NCBI RefSeq assembly: GCF_002218065.1 | Contig: NZ_BDUB01000002.1 | Location: forward strand, 1-64,000 | Source of the DNA: Nodularia sp. NIES-3585 | GTDB taxonomy: Bacteria; Cyanobacteriota; Cyanobacteriia; Cyanobacteriales; Nostocaceae | Reading direction: 5' to 3' | Length of the DNA: 64,000 nt | Shown: piece after piece, positions 62,240 to 64,000 of the stretch | How positions within the stretch are numbered: the stretch's first letter is position 1 | Layout: every line of letters starts with the position of its first letter | Translations under genes and position numbers: made by a program | Notes under the pieces: generated by a model | Told to the model about the DNA's origin: nothing | The model's input: the letters and a program-made list of their open reading frames with translations, nothing else | The model's database searches: none

Positions 62240-64000
62240 ATGTCCACTCCCCCAACTATTACGCAACAACAAGTTAATGCTACTCCCCAGTATGAAACTA
62301 TTACAGGAGTAGTTGAGCGTTTGACCTTTCACTCGGAAGAATCCGGATACACTGTGGCGCGTCTGGTGCGTCCCCGATCTAAAGATTTAACTACAATAGT
62401 CGGTAGTTTCGCCAACATTCAGCCAGGGCAGACACTGGAGTTAACAGGTTTTTGGCGTGAGCATCCGCAATATGGCCCACAGTTCCAAGTCACAAATTAC
62501 CAAGAAACCAAACCAGCAACACTCACTGGGATTGAAAAATACTTGGGCAGTGGACTCATCAAAGGGGTTGGCCCGGTCACAGCCAAGCGCATCGTTGCTC
62601 ACTTTGGGCTAGAAACTCTAGAAATTATTGACAATCAAATTGACCGCCTCATCGAAGTACAAGGTATTGCCAAAAAGCGCGTAAGGCTGATCAAGAACGC
62701 CTGGGAAACGCAGAAGGCTATCAAGGAAGTGATGATATTTCTGCAAAGCCACGGTGTTTCCACCACCTATGCTGTAAAAATTTACAAGCAATATCAAGAA
62801 AGAGCGATCGCAACAGTAACCAAAAACCCCTACCAGTTAGCAACCGATATTTACGGCATCGGTTTTCTCACTGCTGATAAGATTGCTCGTAACCTGGGTG
62901 TACCCTCTGACTCCGAGTTTCGATACAGCGCCGGAATCATCCATGCCCTGAGTGAAGCTGCTGAGGATGGTCACTGTTATCTGCCCCAGCCAGAATTAAT
63001 TGAGAAAGTGAGCAAGTTACTAGCAACAGATGACCATCAGCCAACTGAGGATGTGATCACTGATATTATCAAACAGATGTCAGCTAGGGAGGAACTGATC
63101 AGAGAATTTGTTAGGGACAGCTACGGAGAGAAACTACTCCTGTGCTACAAACCGACATTCTTCCACACCGAACAAAATCTAGCACAATTGATATCCCGGA
63201 AATTACGCCAGCCGATTGTACAAGATACGCCTCGTGTTCGGGCTTGGATTGAGCGCTTCACCGCTAGTCACAAGATTCAACTATCGCCACAGCAGCAGCA
63301 AGCGGTAGAGAAAGCAGCTTACTCTCCAGTCATGGTTCTCACTGGTGGACCTGGCGTGGGAAAAACCTTCACGACGCACACCATAGTCAGTTTGTGGAAA
63401 GCGATGGGCAAATCCATCGCGCTGGCTGCACCAACGGGGAGAGCCGCGCAGCGATTGAGTGAGATGACTGGGCTGGAGGCAAAAACAATACACCGCTTGC
63501 TAGAATTTGAGCCTAAGACAATGGGATTTAAGCGGGATCATGACAATCCTCTGCCATACACAGCTATCATTGCCGATGAAGCTTCGATGTTGGATCTGTT
63601 CCTGGCACACTCCTTGGTCAAAGCCGTAGCTAAAGGAGCGCAACTATTATTAGTGGGCGATATCGACCAGTTACCCTCAGTTGGTCCTGGTAAAGTGCTG
63701 GCTGACATGATTACATCGCTGCAAGTGCCAGTAGTCCGGCTAACGCAGGTATTCAGGCAAGCCCAGCAGAGCGCAATCATCACCGCCGCACATCAAATCA
63801 ACCAAGGCGATTATCCAATGATGGAAGCGATTTCGGACAATCCTGTGTCAGACTGTCTGTGGCATGGTGGGGGTCATCAGCCAGAGCATGGGGTACAGGC
63901 AATCTGTGAGTTGGTGAGCGATTTCATCCCCCGGCTGGGCTTTAATCCTGCTACTGATGTCCAGGTTCTTTGTCCAATGTCACGGGGATTGGTTGGAACT
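62240..64000 (+). CDS. RecD2-like DNA helicase, C-terminus beyond the window
   Basis: The first 587 residues of a RecD2-type (SF1B) 5'-3' DNA helicase. Segments in order: an N-terminal OB-like region (ITGVVERLTFHSEESGYTVAR), helix-hairpin-helix elements (GIEKYLGSGLIKGVGPVTAKRI, IDNQIDRLIEVQGIAKKRV), TGGPGVGKTFTTHT (Walker A 369-376), AAPTGRAAQRLSE (Ia), AIIADEASMLDL (II) and LVGDIDQLPSVGPGKVL (III), then VFRQA. No stop is reached at the window end. It probably unwinds plasmid DNA in repair or transfer. Confidence 0.9.
   Translation, partial: MSTPPTITQQQVNATPQYETITGVVERLTFHSEESGYTVARLVRPRSKDLTTIVGSFANIQPGQTLELTGFWREHPQYGPQFQVTNYQETKPATLTGIEKYLGSGLIKGVGPVTAKRIVAHFGLETLEIIDNQIDRLIEVQGIAKKRVRLIKNAWETQKAIKEVMIFLQSHGVSTTYAVKIYKQYQERAIATVTKNPYQLATDIYGIGFLTADKIARNLGVPSDSEFRYSAGIIHALSEAAEDGHCYLPQPELIEKVSKLLATDDHQPTEDVITDIIKQMSAREELIREFVRDSYGEKLLLCYKPTFFHTEQNLAQLISRKLRQPIVQDTPRVRAWIERFTASHKIQLSPQQQQAVEKAAYSPVMVLTGGPGVGKTFTTHTIVSLWKAMGKSIALAAPTGRAAQRLSEMTGLEAKTIHRLLEFEPKTMGFKRDHDNPLPYTAIIADEASMLDLFLAHSLVKAVAKGAQLLLVGDIDQLPSVGPGKVLADMITSLQVPVVRLTQVFRQAQQSAIITAAHQINQGDYPMMEAISDNPVSDCLWHGGGHQPEHGVQAICELVSDFIPRLGFNPATDVQVLCPMSRGLVGT

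Noticed and set aside
1-64000. CRISPR array, tRNA or rRNA genes
   Set aside because: No regularly spaced repeat array with unique spacers and no recognisable tRNA or rRNA sequence was found by reading. The iterons at 34709 and 22021 are too few and too close.

Overview
The window looks like part of a large conjugative plasmid, or a plasmid-like element, from a filamentous nitrogen-fixing-type cyanobacterium (Nostoc/Anabaena group). The reasons are the frequent HIP1 octamer GCGATCGC, low to moderate GC, palindromic small dispersed repeats, cyanobacterial-type families (DUF3854 primase-like protein, Ycf46-like AAA ATPase, group 2 sigma factor, response regulator and histidine kinase pair) and several IS families common in that group. 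No chromosomal housekeeping operons, rRNA or tRNA genes were seen. No replication initiator was recognised, so it may lie outside the window.

Layout. 1-6.9 kb is a decayed accessory zone: a zinc-ribbon protein cut by the window edge, a glutathione S-transferase, fragments of a NucS-like nuclease, a low-molecular-weight phosphatase and an EVE protein, an Mrr-like nuclease, and a small membrane gene split by an IS4/IS701-like element. 6.9-18.8 kb is a one-direction type IV secretion operon (VirB2-, B3-, B4-, B5-, B6-, B8-, B10- and B9-like, an unknown exported protein, VirD4). 18.8-24.3 kb holds a DUF3854 primase-like protein and a ParA partition module preceded by direct repeats. 24.3-29.4 kb holds a histidine kinase broken by a 171 bp MITE, its likely response regulator, and a four-gene operon with two related P-loop ATPases. 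29.6-36.7 kb is a mobilisation and segregation block: a ribbon-helix-helix gene split by an ISKra4-type element, a MobV relaxase fused to a primase/TOPRIM domain, and a ParR/ParM-like system with a repeat-type centromere. 36.9-42.1 kb is an IS1380-type element and an ABC transporter ruined by deletion, IS insertion and frameshifts. 42.3-51 kb has an AIPR-like protein, small unknowns, a 1704-residue protein with the DbDGD motif of RNA polymerase beta-prime and RNAi-type polymerases, and a TPR protein. 51-64 kb has a DarB/strawberry-notch methylase-helicase and a Ycf46-like ATPase that both abut the second ISKra4 copy, then DUF192, sigma factor, topoisomerase I and a RecD2-like helicase running off the edge.

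How it fits together. The relaxase, T4CP and T4SS would give self-transfer. Primase-like proteins, topoisomerase I and RecD2 could serve DNA processing after transfer, and two independent partition systems give stable inheritance. The most unusual gene is the very large RNA-polymerase-like protein at 45102-50216. The strongest structural result is that one ISKra4-type family has reshaped the window: two identical 1975 bp copies, one diverged 1982 bp copy, one non-autonomous 171 bp MITE and one relic end, with clean target duplications at three of the sites.
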